From: Erysipelothrix urinaevulpis
Lineage (GTDB): Bacteria; Bacillota_I; Bacilli_A; Erysipelotrichales; Erysipelotrichaceae
Reading direction: 5' to 3'
Assembly: GCF_009828835.1 (NCBI RefSeq)
Contig: NZ_WTTB01000001.1
Location: 186,001 to 250,000 of the forward strand
DNA: 64,000 nucleotides
The notes below the pieces were generated by a model. It was not told where the DNA came from and ran no database searches. It saw nothing but the letters and a program-made list of their open reading frames with translations. Positions 52,737-61,396 of this stretch are shown piece after piece (the stretch's first letter is position 1; every line of letters starts with the position of its first letter). The position numbers and the translations under genes were made by a program.

Positions 52737-52750
52737 AGAAAGCGCTTAGA
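52737..52750 (+). promoter_or_regulatory. Candidate catabolite-responsive (cre-like) element
   Basis: AGAAAGCGCTTAGA resembles the CcpA site TGNAANCGNWNNCA with two mismatches at the ends. It lies 41 bases before the -10 of the chb-like operon. Confidence 0.35.
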
Positions 52751-52760
52751 TTGGGAAATT

Positions 52761-52796
52761 AACTAGTTCGATAATACAGACAGAGATACATATAAT
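52761..52796 (+). promoter_or_regulatory. Promoter with AACTAGTTCGATAAT element, copy 1
   Basis: AACTAGTTCGATAAT (52761-52775), 15 bases, TATAAT (52791-52796), upstream of the first PRD regulator. The same element and spacing precede the paralog at 58944. Confidence 0.6.
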
Positions 52797-52813
52797 GAAG
52801 ATGGAGGGAGCCT

Positions 52814-54763
52814 ATGAACACAAGACGTAGGAAGCTATTACAGATTTTATTGAATACGAATATATGGATGAATGGGGCAAGTTTAGCAGATATTTTTAGG
52901 GTATCAGCTCGAACAATTCGGACAGATATAAAAGAAATCAATACAATGATTGCGGAGTATGGGGTAAGGATTGATTCTGATATCAAAAGGGGCTATTTCA
53001 TAGAACCAGACCAAAAAGATATTTTGAATAAAAATGGGGATTCAATTACAGGAAAGGGTGAAGATGCGTTTCCACAAACTCCAGAAGAGCGTGAAAATTA
53101 TATGCTTTATCGATTGTTGTATATGGATGATTATCTGTCGACTGAACAACTCGCCACAGAATTATTTGTTTCCAAGGCGACGGCTTATTTAGATTTAAAA
53201 AGAATTGAGAAAAAATTTGAACAAGCAGTCGGATGTCAATTAATAATTGATAGTGGTGTTGGAATTAAAGTTTCGGGTAAAGAGAAAGATCGTCGTATTA
53301 TGATTACAAATACGATTAGACAAACAAATAAATATGATTTGACCTTTGATTCTTCATTTTACTACGAACGAAAGATTGACCCTCAAGATGTAGAAGATCA
53401 GCTTATTTCCATTTACGAAATGCTCATTAATCAATTAAACCGATATGAATGTAGCATGGTTGATAAAGACATGGTTTCTTTGGCAAAAGAGGTGTACATA
53501 TCACTTCAAAGGATTAGAGAAGGTCATCAAATTAAAGCCAACGATAAACAGCCTTCGTTGTTAATGAATATCATTAATGACTTTTGCTCAAGTTTAGAAC
53601 TTCGCTTTGAATTGACGATAAATACTTATGAACGAATGTTTATTCAGGATAGTTTTAATTCTAAACGTTTGCTTTCTACTGGACATAGCTTGACTCTAGG
53701 ATCATCCAAGGAAAATGATATACTCGAAGAGTTTTTAAGTGAAGTAAAAAATGAGTACTCATTGGACTTAGGTAGTAGTGAAAACTTTGAAAAAAACTTA
53801 AAGACGCATTTAGGACCGATGATTGCTAGAATACAAACAAATCAAATGGAAAACAGTAATGTAACAGAGCAGATAAAGAAAAAATACCCGTTTGCTTATG
53901 TGATATCGACTAAAATTCTGCCAATTATTTATGCAGAGACAAATGTAATTATCAGTGAAACAGAATTATCATATATTGCGTTACACGTTGCTGTTGCCCT
54001 TGATGATATCTTTGTTAAGAAAGATTTATTGGTGGTTTGTGGGTCTGGATTTGCAACCGCTAGGCTTATTAAAAAAGAACTAAATTCACGATTGAGTCCT
54101 TATGTTAATCAAATCAATATAATTTCATATTTTGAGTTTGATAACTTAGAACCTTCCGAAATTAAAGAGGAAATAATTGTGACATCTGTACCAATACATA
54201 AAAATATTAAAGACAAACCGATTATTCTAGTGAATCCAATCTTAACATTACAAGATCTAAAAAACCTTGAAAAGGTTATTGGGAATGTTGGAACAATCGA
54301 TGATGATGCACGCGAAGAACTCATAACTTATTTCCCTAAAGAACTCTATCGAATTGAAAAACAAGATAAAAGTTATTTAGCTTTAGTGAAAACCATGGTT
54401 ATGAACTTATATCATCATAAATATATTGAGAGTGCAGAAAAATTTTATGAATCCGTTTTAGAAAGAGAGAAAATATTCTCGACTGTTTTAGATAATGGTA
54501 TTGGTATTCCTCATCCAATGGTTTCAATGTCCCGAGAGAGTGTGGTGTCGGTTGCCATTATTCCAGAAGGATTGAAGGTCGATGATAAGACAGTGTATAT
54601 TGTTCTATTATTTTCAGTTAATAGTAAAGAATTAGCCAAGTTATCAGTGTTGTATGACTATTTAGAATATCTTGCTGAAATTAATTATTCAAAACCATTA
54701 CCAGAAGAACTATTAAACTATGAAACAATGATTGAATTTTTAGCAAAGAAGGGAGAAATATAA
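52814..54763 (+). CDS. PRD-containing PTS-regulated activator (LicR/MtlR type)
   Basis: A 649-residue regulator. Two N-terminal helix-turn-helix domains (about 5-60 and 95-150), two PRDs (about 190-400), an EIIB-like domain with VVCGSGFATARL (Cys near 403) and a C-terminal EIIA-like domain with the phospho-His in GIGIPHPMVSM. Phosphorylation by PTS proteins sets activity. It opens the chb-like operon that it probably activates. ATG 52814 follows GGAGGGAGCCT; its last base is shared with the next start codon. Confidence 0.92.
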   Translation: MNTRRRKLLQILLNTNIWMNGASLADIFRVSARTIRTDIKEINTMIAEYGVRIDSDIKRGYFIEPDQKDILNKNGDSITGKGEDAFPQTPEERENYMLYRLLYMDDYLSTEQLATELFVSKATAYLDLKRIEKKFEQAVGCQLIIDSGVGIKVSGKEKDRRIMITNTIRQTNKYDLTFDSSFYYERKIDPQDVEDQLISIYEMLINQLNRYECSMVDKDMVSLAKEVYISLQRIREGHQIKANDKQPSLLMNIINDFCSSLELRFELTINTYERMFIQDSFNSKRLLSTGHSLTLGSSKENDILEEFLSEVKNEYSLDLGSSENFEKNLKTHLGPMIARIQTNQMENSNVTEQIKKKYPFAYVISTKILPIIYAETNVIISETELSYIALHVAVALDDIFVKKDLLVVCGSGFATARLIKKELNSRLSPYVNQINIISYFEFDNLEPSEIKEEIIVTSVPIHKNIKDKPIILVNPILTLQDLKNLEKVIGNVGTIDDDAREELITYFPKELYRIEKQDKSYLALVKTMVMNLYHHKYIESAEKFYESVLEREKIFSTVLDNGIGIPHPMVSMSRESVVSVAIIPEGLKVDDKTVYIVLLFSVNSKELAKLSVLYDYLEYLAEINYSKPLPEELLNYETMIEFLAKKGEI

Positions 54764-55077
54764 TGAAAATATTATTACTGTGTTCTGTAGGGATGTCCAC
54801 AAGCTTAATTGTAAGTAAAATGAAAAAATCTTTACAAGAAGATGAACAGGATTGGGTTATTGAAGCATGGCCAGTTGACTCTTTTGATGATATTGGGCCA
54901 AGTTATGATGTCGTTTTACTTGGACCCCAAATGTCATATAAAAAAGATGAACTAACTGAAAAAGCAAATGGTTTTGGAATTCCACTTCAAATTATTGATC
55001 CTTTCTTGTATGGCATTGCAGATGGGGAAAAAATATTAGAAATGGCAAAAGAAATGAAAGAAGAAAGTATGAAGTAA
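54763..55077 (+). CDS. PTS EIIB, lactose/cellobiose family
   Basis: A 104-residue EIIB with the phospho-Cys at position 7 in LLLCSVGMSTS. Passes phosphate from EIIA to the sugar bound by EIIC. Its start overlaps the regulator stop (TAATG). Cellobiose/chitobiose type by sequence and operon. Confidence 0.93.
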   Translation: MKILLLCSVGMSTSLIVSKMKKSLQEDEQDWVIEAWPVDSFDDIGPSYDVVLLGPQMSYKKDELTEKANGFGIPLQIIDPFLYGIADGEKILEMAKEMKEESMK

Positions 55078-55082
55078 AGTAT

Positions 55083-55376
55083 ATGGAAAATGATGATATT
55101 GATATGAACCAAGCAGCATTGCAGATAATCTCTTTATCAGGTAGTGCGAAAAGTTATGCTATTGAATCAATCAGAGAATATAAAATGAACAATAGCGAAC
55201 GAGCCAATGATTTATTAAATGAGGCACAAAACCTCATTAAGAAGGTACATAACATTCAAAAAGAGATTCTTGAAGAGGGCATGGATAATCATCCAACGCT
55301 CATCATGATTCATGCTCAAGATCATTTAATGACAACGATGTTATTGCTTGATGTTATTAAGGAAATTTTGGTTTAA
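55083..55376 (+). CDS. PTS EIIA, lactose/cellobiose family
   Basis: A 97-residue all-helical EIIA. The phosphorylated His is H77 in IHAQDHLM. Forms a trimer in the family and receives phosphate from HPr. It lies 5 bases after EIIB. The start codon ATG 55083 has only a weak site upstream (AAAGTAT), so coupling to EIIB is likely. Confidence 0.93.
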   Translation: MENDDIDMNQAALQIISLSGSAKSYAIESIREYKMNNSERANDLLNEAQNLIKKVHNIQKEILEEGMDNHPTLIMIHAQDHLMTTMLLLDVIKEILV

Positions 55377-55385
55377 AGGAGAAAA

Positions 55386-56705
55386 ATGAAAAAGAAAATA
55401 GTAATTGTTGGTGGTGCGAGTAGTTTTACTCCTGGAATATTTAAGAGTCTACTCGTTAACCGAAAAGACCTCAGTTTAGAGGAAGTATATTTACAAGATA
55501 TTGATGAAGAAAAATTAAATATTATGGGACAGTTTTGTCAGATTATGGCAAAAAAACATGCACCATCTATTAAAGTGAACTGGGGATTAGAACGAAAAGA
55601 TGCATTTATGAATGCTGATTTTCTATTAGTTCAAATTAGACCTGGTGGATTAAAACAACGGGAATTGGATGAGAAGATACCTCTTCAATTTGACTTAATC
55701 GGTCAAGAAACCTGTGGTCCTGGTGGTTTTGCTTTTGCAATGAGAACGATTCCAGCTATGATTGAAATCGCAAAAGACGTGGTAAAGTACTGTCCAGATG
55801 CATGGGTTCTAAATTACAGTAACCCTGAAGCAATGATTTCAGAAGCGTTGATGAGAGCAGTTCCAGAAGCAAAAGTGATGTGTCTTTGTGACATGCCAAT
55901 CGGACAAGAATTAGGATTAGCAAACTTAATAGGAAAAGAACATCATGAATTAACTTTTGATTATTATGGTTTAAATCACTTTGGTTGGTTTACTAAAATA
56001 TATGATAAAAATGGTCATGATTATGCACAAGATATAATCCAAGGGGTTAAATCTGGACAATTAAATGATTTAAAGCCAGAAGAAAGTGCACGTGATGAGT
56101 ACTGGGATGATGTCTTTGAAAGAATCATGAAAATGATTGAATTCTTTCCAGATGCCATACCTTTAACATACTTACAATATTATTTATTTCCAGATGATAT
56201 GTTGAAAACAATGGATCCAAACTATTCAAGAGCAAATTATGTCATGGATACACGTCATAAAGATGTGTTTGAAGAATGTAAGCGAGTTATTCGAAATAAT
56301 AGTATCGATGATTCTGAGTTAGATACCAACGCTCATGGTGATTATATTGTCGGTGTAGCTATTTCAATTGCTAACGATTTAAAGAATCGATACATCGTGA
56401 ATGTTCCCAATTATGGCAGTATCTCTAACTTTAGAGATGATGTTATTGTGGAAGTGCCATGTTATGTTGGAGCGAATGGACCTGATGCTATTGCAGTGGG
56501 AGAAATTCCTGATTTTCAAAAATCGCTTATGGAAATAGAAAAAGGATATGAAGTCTTAGCCGTAGAAGCATGTTTAGAAGGATCATATGAGAAAGCATTA
56601 AAAGCATTAACGCTTAATTTAACAATTCCAAATGCAAATAAAGCAAAATTAGTCTTGGATGCGTTAATTGAAGCTAATCAAGGGTATTTCCCTGATTTTA
56701 AATAA
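55386..56705 (+). CDS. GH4 6-phospho-beta-glucosidase
   Basis: A 439-residue NAD- and metal-dependent glycosidase. The Rossmann motif VGGASSFTP opens the protein; QIRPGG, NYSNPEAM, the metal-site CDMPIG and GLNHFGW follow. Cleaves phosphorylated beta-disaccharides after PTS uptake. With EIIA, EIIB, EIIC and ChbG it resembles ChbF of E. coli, so diacetylchitobiose-6-phosphate is as likely a substrate as cellobiose-6-phosphate. ATG 55386 follows AAAGGAGAAA. Confidence 0.92.
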   Translation: MKKKIVIVGGASSFTPGIFKSLLVNRKDLSLEEVYLQDIDEEKLNIMGQFCQIMAKKHAPSIKVNWGLERKDAFMNADFLLVQIRPGGLKQRELDEKIPLQFDLIGQETCGPGGFAFAMRTIPAMIEIAKDVVKYCPDAWVLNYSNPEAMISEALMRAVPEAKVMCLCDMPIGQELGLANLIGKEHHELTFDYYGLNHFGWFTKIYDKNGHDYAQDIIQGVKSGQLNDLKPEESARDEYWDDVFERIMKMIEFFPDAIPLTYLQYYLFPDDMLKTMDPNYSRANYVMDTRHKDVFEECKRVIRNNSIDDSELDTNAHGDYIVGVAISIANDLKNRYIVNVPNYGSISNFRDDVIVEVPCYVGANGPDAIAVGEIPDFQKSLMEIEKGYEVLAVEACLEGSYEKALKALTLNLTIPNANKAKLVLDALIEANQGYFPDFK

Positions 56706-56723
56706 AATAGGAGGAGAATAGCA

Positions 56724-58031
56724 ATGAATTTTGAGAAGATTAGAAATTTTATTGAGAAAAAATTAGTACCGATAGCAACAAAATTTGGTAATCAAAAATA
56801 TGTAAAATCCATTAGTAATGCTCTTATTATTACCATACCATTAACAATTATTGGGGGTATTTCCCTCTTAGTCGCTTCCCCACCAGTGGACCCTACGATG
56901 GTAAAACCTACAAATATATTGTTCAAGTTTTTACTTGCTTGGTATGATTGGGCGGTTGCTAATGGAGAAGCGATTATTACACCCTTTGTCATGACCATGG
57001 GAATAATGTCACTCTTTGTGGCTGGTGCAGTTGCCTATAACTTAGCTAAGCACTATAAAGCAAAAATTAATACAATTGATCCATTTTCAGCAAGTATGAT
57101 TTCAATGGTTGTGTTCTTGCTTGTTGCAGCACCTGCAACAGAAGGAGCAATGCCAGTAAGATTATTGGATGCGAAAGGGTTCTTTACAGCGATGCTCATT
57201 GGGGTTCTAACCGTTGAAATAACACGTTTTTTACTCGAGCGAGATATCCGAATTAAGATGCCAGAAGGTGTACCACCTGCAGTATCTGCAACATTTACAT
57301 CTTTAATACCATTAATCGTGAACGTATTATTGTTCTATATTATTAACCTTGTCAGTATTTCATTTACAACTTTATCCATTCCAGAATTAATTTTCAAAGT
57401 CTTAACACCAGTATTAGAAGGAACAGATAGTGTCTGGTTCCCAGTCATCTTGATGTTTATTTCTCATGTGCTTTGGGTTGTTGGGATTCATGGTGGTGCA
57501 GTAACAAGTGGAATTACATCAGCTGTTTATACATCAAACTTAATGGCAAACTCAGCAGCAAAAGCTGCCGGTCAACCATTACCATTCATTATGACAGGAC
57601 CTCTTTCAGTATATATTGTGGTCATGGGAGGAGCAGGAGCAACCTTGGGGCTCATGTTCTTAATGTTACGAAGTAAATCTAAACAATTAAGAACAGTTGC
57701 TAAAGTTGGAATGTTACCAGGTTTATTTGGGATTAATGAGCCTATTATTTTTGGAACTCCAATTATCTTAAACCCAATTATCGCTATTCCATTTATTTTA
57801 ACGCCACTGATAAACTCATTTATAGGCTTTTATGCAACCAAATGGGGCTTTATTGGACGTGCATATATTGCGGTTCCTTGGACAACGCCACCATTCATAG
57901 GGTTGCCCCTAGCAACAATGGATTGGAGAGCATTCTTCTTAGTTCTAGGTGTTATCGTGATTGATATTATTATTTATTATCCATTCTTTAAAGCGTATGA
58001 AAAAACATTGGTTGAAAGAGAGAATCAGTAA
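56724..58031 (+). CDS. PTS EIIC, lactose/cellobiose family
   Basis: A 435-residue sugar permease with multiple hydrophobic segments, the IRIKMPEGVPPAVSATF loop, VVGIHGGAVTSG and GINEPIIFG motifs. It imports the disaccharide phosphorylated by EIIA/EIIB of the same operon. ATG 56724 follows ATAGGAGGAGAATAGC. Its stop abuts the chbG start. Confidence 0.92.
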   Translation: MNFEKIRNFIEKKLVPIATKFGNQKYVKSISNALIITIPLTIIGGISLLVASPPVDPTMVKPTNILFKFLLAWYDWAVANGEAIITPFVMTMGIMSLFVAGAVAYNLAKHYKAKINTIDPFSASMISMVVFLLVAAPATEGAMPVRLLDAKGFFTAMLIGVLTVEITRFLLERDIRIKMPEGVPPAVSATFTSLIPLIVNVLLFYIINLVSISFTTLSIPELIFKVLTPVLEGTDSVWFPVILMFISHVLWVVGIHGGAVTSGITSAVYTSNLMANSAAKAAGQPLPFIMTGPLSVYIVVMGGAGATLGLMFLMLRSKSKQLRTVAKVGMLPGLFGINEPIIFGTPIILNPIIAIPFILTPLINSFIGFYATKWGFIGRAYIAVPWTTPPFIGLPLATMDWRAFFLVLGVIVIDIIIYYPFFKAYEKTLVERENQ

Positions 58032-58808
58032 ATGAAATTAATTATTAAAGCCGATGACTTTGGTTCTACCCCAGGAGTCACGGATGGAATTGCTAAAGGA
58101 ATCGTTGACGGAATTGTACGTGATACATCGTTATTAGCCAATTCAAAAACGTTAGATTATGCCGTAAAAAAAGCTGAAGAAATTGGACTTTTAGCTTGCG
58201 GTCTTCATTTAACATTAACGTACGGATCACCCGTGTTACCAGCATCAGATTTGCCTAGTATAACAACTGAAGAAGGCAAGTTTTACCGAAATCCATCCTC
58301 AATTCCTAAAGATTATGATGTGAATGAAATTGAAAAAGAATTTAGAGCACAATTAGCTAAATTTAAAGAAACGGGACTGGAGTTAACTCACCTGGACTCA
58401 CATCATCACGTCCATGCTTTATTGAATGATGAAGTTGTGGAAGTTGTAATGAAAATTGCATCAGAAGAGGGAGTTCCGGTTCGTCGCCAAAACGATACCC
58501 ACATTCCTATGATGGAAAAATATGGTGTGAGAACAACGGACTATCTTGATCGACGATTTGGTGGGAACGAAGAACAATCAACCCTTGATCATTTAATCAT
58601 GATATTAGATGAATATAAGGATAAAGATTGTACACTTGAAGTGATGACCCATCCTGGATTTGTTGATGATGAATTGATTGAAATATCAAGTTTTACGAGT
58701 CCACGAGAAACAGAAGTAGAAACTCTTACAAGTAAGGCTATTCAAGATTACATCAAAGAGAACGCTATAGAACTCATTAGTTTTAAAGCTATTAAAGATC
58801 AAAAATAA
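58032..58808 (+). CDS. chbG: ChbG/YdjC-family carbohydrate deacetylase
   Basis: A 258-residue metal-dependent deacetylase with ADDFG near the start (Asp8/9) and HLDSHHHVHA, the metal-binding segments of the YdjC fold. In E. coli ChbG removes one acetyl group from chitobiose-6-phosphate before ChbF can cut it. Its place at the end of a PTS-GH4 operon supports that role, though other oligosaccharides are possible. Starts directly after the EIIC stop. Confidence 0.88.
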   Translation: MKLIIKADDFGSTPGVTDGIAKGIVDGIVRDTSLLANSKTLDYAVKKAEEIGLLACGLHLTLTYGSPVLPASDLPSITTEEGKFYRNPSSIPKDYDVNEIEKEFRAQLAKFKETGLELTHLDSHHHVHALLNDEVVEVVMKIASEEGVPVRRQNDTHIPMMEKYGVRTTDYLDRRFGGNEEQSTLDHLIMILDEYKDKDCTLEVMTHPGFVDDELIEISSFTSPRETEVETLTSKAIQDYIKENAIELISFKAIKDQK

Positions 58809-58819
58809 AATCTTGCACG

Positions 58820-58851
58820 AAAGGAATTGAAGCCCTCAATTCCTTTTTTTA
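58820..58851 (+). terminator. Terminator after chb-like operon
   Basis: AAAGGAATTGA and TCAATTCCTTT form an 11-bp stem with a 5-base loop, then Ts. Confidence 0.9.
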
Positions 58852-58943
58852 TCTTTAATGGTCATTTTTTGCTAATCGATGATAAACTAAAGGTAACGTT
58901 ATATTTAAGACATTTCCTAGGTCGTAGACGATTGGGGGAAAAT

Positions 58944-58979
58944 AACTAGTTCGATAATTAAACACATGAACCATATAAT
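58944..58979 (+). promoter_or_regulatory. Promoter with AACTAGTTCGATAAT element, copy 2
   Basis: AACTAGTTCGATAAT (58944-58958), 15 bases, TATAAT (58974-58979). Identical element and spacing to the first PRD regulator's promoter, followed by the same GGAGGGAGCCT ribosome binding site. Confidence 0.6.
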
Positions 58980-58996
58980 AAGGTTGGAGGGAGCCT

Positions 58997-60949
58997 ATGA
59001 ATACAAGACGTAGGAAACTATTAGAGATTCTATTGAACACAAATATTTGGATGAATGGACCCAGCCTAGCTGAAATCTTTAAAGTATCGGATCGCACAAT
59101 TCGAACAGACATTAAAGAAATCAATTTGAAACTTGAAGCGTTTGATGTAAAAATCGACTCCGAGAGTCGAAAAGGCTATTTCATAAACCCAGCAGCAAAA
59201 GAAAAACTATTGAAACATATTAAAGTGATGAGTGAAGAGGATGAAGTGGGTCTTCCGCAAACCCCATCCGAGCGAGAAAATTACATCTTGTACCGATTAC
59301 TGTACGAAGATGAGTATATTTCAACAGAGACTTTAGCTCATGAGTTGTTTGTATCCAAAGGAACTGCATACCTTGATCTAAAACGAGTAGAGAGTAAAAT
59401 AGAAGGATTAGGGCAGTGTCAATTAATCATTGATAGTGGGATAGGAATAAAACTAGAAGGATCAGAGCAATCTAAACGAGTTATGATCTATAATACAATC
59501 AAACAAATCAATAAATATAAGCTGACATTTAATTCAGCATTCTTGTTTGAACGGAAGCTTAAACCGCAAAAAGCTGAAGAAGAGCTTATTTTGATTTACG
59601 AAATGTTAAAGCGTGAATTGAATTATTATGAGTGTGTCATGGTTGATAAGGATATGATTTCATTTTCAAAAGAAATTTTTATTTCTTTATTACGGATTGA
59701 TGCCGGTTATGAGATTATAGACTACCCACAAGGACCACGATTGTTGATGAATATTATCAATGATTTATGCAATCGCATCGAAATGAGTTTTGAAATTATG
59801 TTAAACACAAACGAGAGAACCTTTATTCAAAATTGTTTTAATTCTAAACGGTTATTGGAAATTGGTACAGCGTTTAGTTTAGCAACAAGCAAAGAACAAG
59901 ATATTTTCGATCGTTTTATACACATTGTTTTTGAAGAATATGAACTTAATTTAAATGAAAGTGATAACTTTGAAGCGAAACTTCTGACACATCTAGGCCC
60001 TTTAATGGTAAGGGTTCAATCAAGTCAGATGGAACATAGTGATGTGCCAGAGCAAATAAAGAAAAAGTATCCTTTCGCATATGTCATTTCAACAAAAATT
60101 ATTCCAATCATTTATGAACAAACAGAAGTAATTATTAGCGAAACAGAACTTGCTTATATTTCACTTCATGTCGCGGTTGCTCTTGATGATTTATTTGTAA
60201 AAAAAGATATGTTGATTGTGTGTGGTTCAGGCTTTGCAACAGCAAGACTTATAAAAAAAGAATTGCAGTCCAAGTTAAGTCCTCATTTAAATGAGGTCAA
60301 TATTATGCCATACTCAGAATTTGTAGTTCTAGATCATCATGAAATTAAAGAAGAAATAATTGTGAGCTCTGTCCCGTTTAGCCAAGAAATTAAAGGCAAA
60401 GCAACAGTTTTAGTTAATCCTATTCTAACCCCCCAAGATCTTAAAAATGTCGAAAAGGTTGTCGAAAATTTTGGGACAATCGATAATAATAAAAAGGAAA
60501 AAATTGAGACGTATTTTCCAAGAGAATTATACATGCGTCGCAATGCACCTTCAAGTTATTTAGAACTGATTGATACCATGGTTCTCAATCTCCACAAACA
60601 AGGATATATTGAAGATCCTAAAGCATTTTATAATTCGGTTATCGAAAGAGAAAATACATTTTCGACAGTTCTTGATAATGGCATCAGTATTCCCCACCCT
60701 ATGATGTCAATGTCTAAACAAAGTGTTGTTTCAATTGCTGTGATCCCAGAGGGATTAAAAGTGAAAGACAAAACTGTATTCATGATTTTGTTGTTTTCGG
60801 TGAATAGTAAAGAAGTGAATAAATTAACAGTAATGTATGAGTATTTAGAGTATTTAGCAGAATTGAATTACACAAAACCTCTTTCGGTCGAATTATTAAA
60901 TTACGATACCTTAGTCGATTTTCTAAGTAGAAAAGACGAAACATCTTGA
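58997..60949 (+). CDS. Paralogous PRD-containing PTS regulator (orphan)
   Basis: A 650-residue paralog of the regulator at 52814 with the same order: two helix-turn-helix domains, two PRDs, EIIB-like domain with IVCGSGFATARL, and EIIA-like domain with phospho-His in GISIPHPMMSM. The N-terminal DNA-reading region is strongly conserved between the two. Unlike the first copy, no PTS genes follow; the next gene is a small membrane protein. It may cross-regulate the chb-like operon or another locus. Confidence 0.9.
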   Translation: MNTRRRKLLEILLNTNIWMNGPSLAEIFKVSDRTIRTDIKEINLKLEAFDVKIDSESRKGYFINPAAKEKLLKHIKVMSEEDEVGLPQTPSERENYILYRLLYEDEYISTETLAHELFVSKGTAYLDLKRVESKIEGLGQCQLIIDSGIGIKLEGSEQSKRVMIYNTIKQINKYKLTFNSAFLFERKLKPQKAEEELILIYEMLKRELNYYECVMVDKDMISFSKEIFISLLRIDAGYEIIDYPQGPRLLMNIINDLCNRIEMSFEIMLNTNERTFIQNCFNSKRLLEIGTAFSLATSKEQDIFDRFIHIVFEEYELNLNESDNFEAKLLTHLGPLMVRVQSSQMEHSDVPEQIKKKYPFAYVISTKIIPIIYEQTEVIISETELAYISLHVAVALDDLFVKKDMLIVCGSGFATARLIKKELQSKLSPHLNEVNIMPYSEFVVLDHHEIKEEIIVSSVPFSQEIKGKATVLVNPILTPQDLKNVEKVVENFGTIDNNKKEKIETYFPRELYMRRNAPSSYLELIDTMVLNLHKQGYIEDPKAFYNSVIERENTFSTVLDNGISIPHPMMSMSKQSVVSIAVIPEGLKVKDKTVFMILLFSVNSKEVNKLTVMYEYLEYLAELNYTKPLSVELLNYDTLVDFLSRKDETS

Positions 60950-61012
60950 GGTGTTCTCAGCTAGATTGTCATCAGGTATTTAGGCTAATAAAAAAAGAAA
61001 AGGAGCATTTAA

Positions 61013-61279
61013 TTGTCAAGCGTATTTGAAGCATTAATGATTATATGTTTTGGTATTTCATGGCCATTATCAGTCATAAAAATACTACAAACAAAATCTA
61101 TCGAAGGTAAAAGTACAGGATTTGTTGTCTTAATTCTATCGGGTTATGTCTTTGGAATTTTAGGAAAAGTCCTCTCAAACTCAATTAATTACGTTGTCGT
61201 ATTCTATGTCATCAACTTGGTTGTTGTGAGTTTTGAACTTTACCTCCATATTCATTATAAAAATAAATTGAAGAACTAA
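61013..61279 (+). CDS. Small PQ-loop/SemiSWEET-like membrane protein
   Basis: An 88-residue protein with three hydrophobic segments (about 3-20, 37-55, 62-80). The first carries the ISWPLSVIKILQTKSIEGKS stretch, close to the proline-containing motif and following loop of small PQ-loop sugar-transporter-like proteins. Function unproven. Start is TTG 61013 after AAAAGGAGCATTTAA. It follows the orphan regulator by 63 bases and may be its target. Confidence 0.7.
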   Translation: MSSVFEALMIICFGISWPLSVIKILQTKSIEGKSTGFVVLILSGYVFGILGKVLSNSINYVVVFYVINLVVVSFELYLHIHYKNKLKN

Positions 61280-61312
61280 GGGTCTAAAATTAATGACACT
61301 TAGTTCTTTTTA
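61271..61312 (+). terminator. Terminator after the PQ-loop-like gene
   Basis: AAGAACTAAG and CTTAGTTCTT make a perfect 10-bp stem with an 18-base loop and a T-run; the stop codon lies in the left arm. Confidence 0.85.
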
Positions 61313-61396
61313 TTAAAATGATGAGAATAAGAAGTCGAAAATTGAAAGACTTTTTAAATAAGTATATAATGAATATAAAATTAAAAGGGGACTGCC

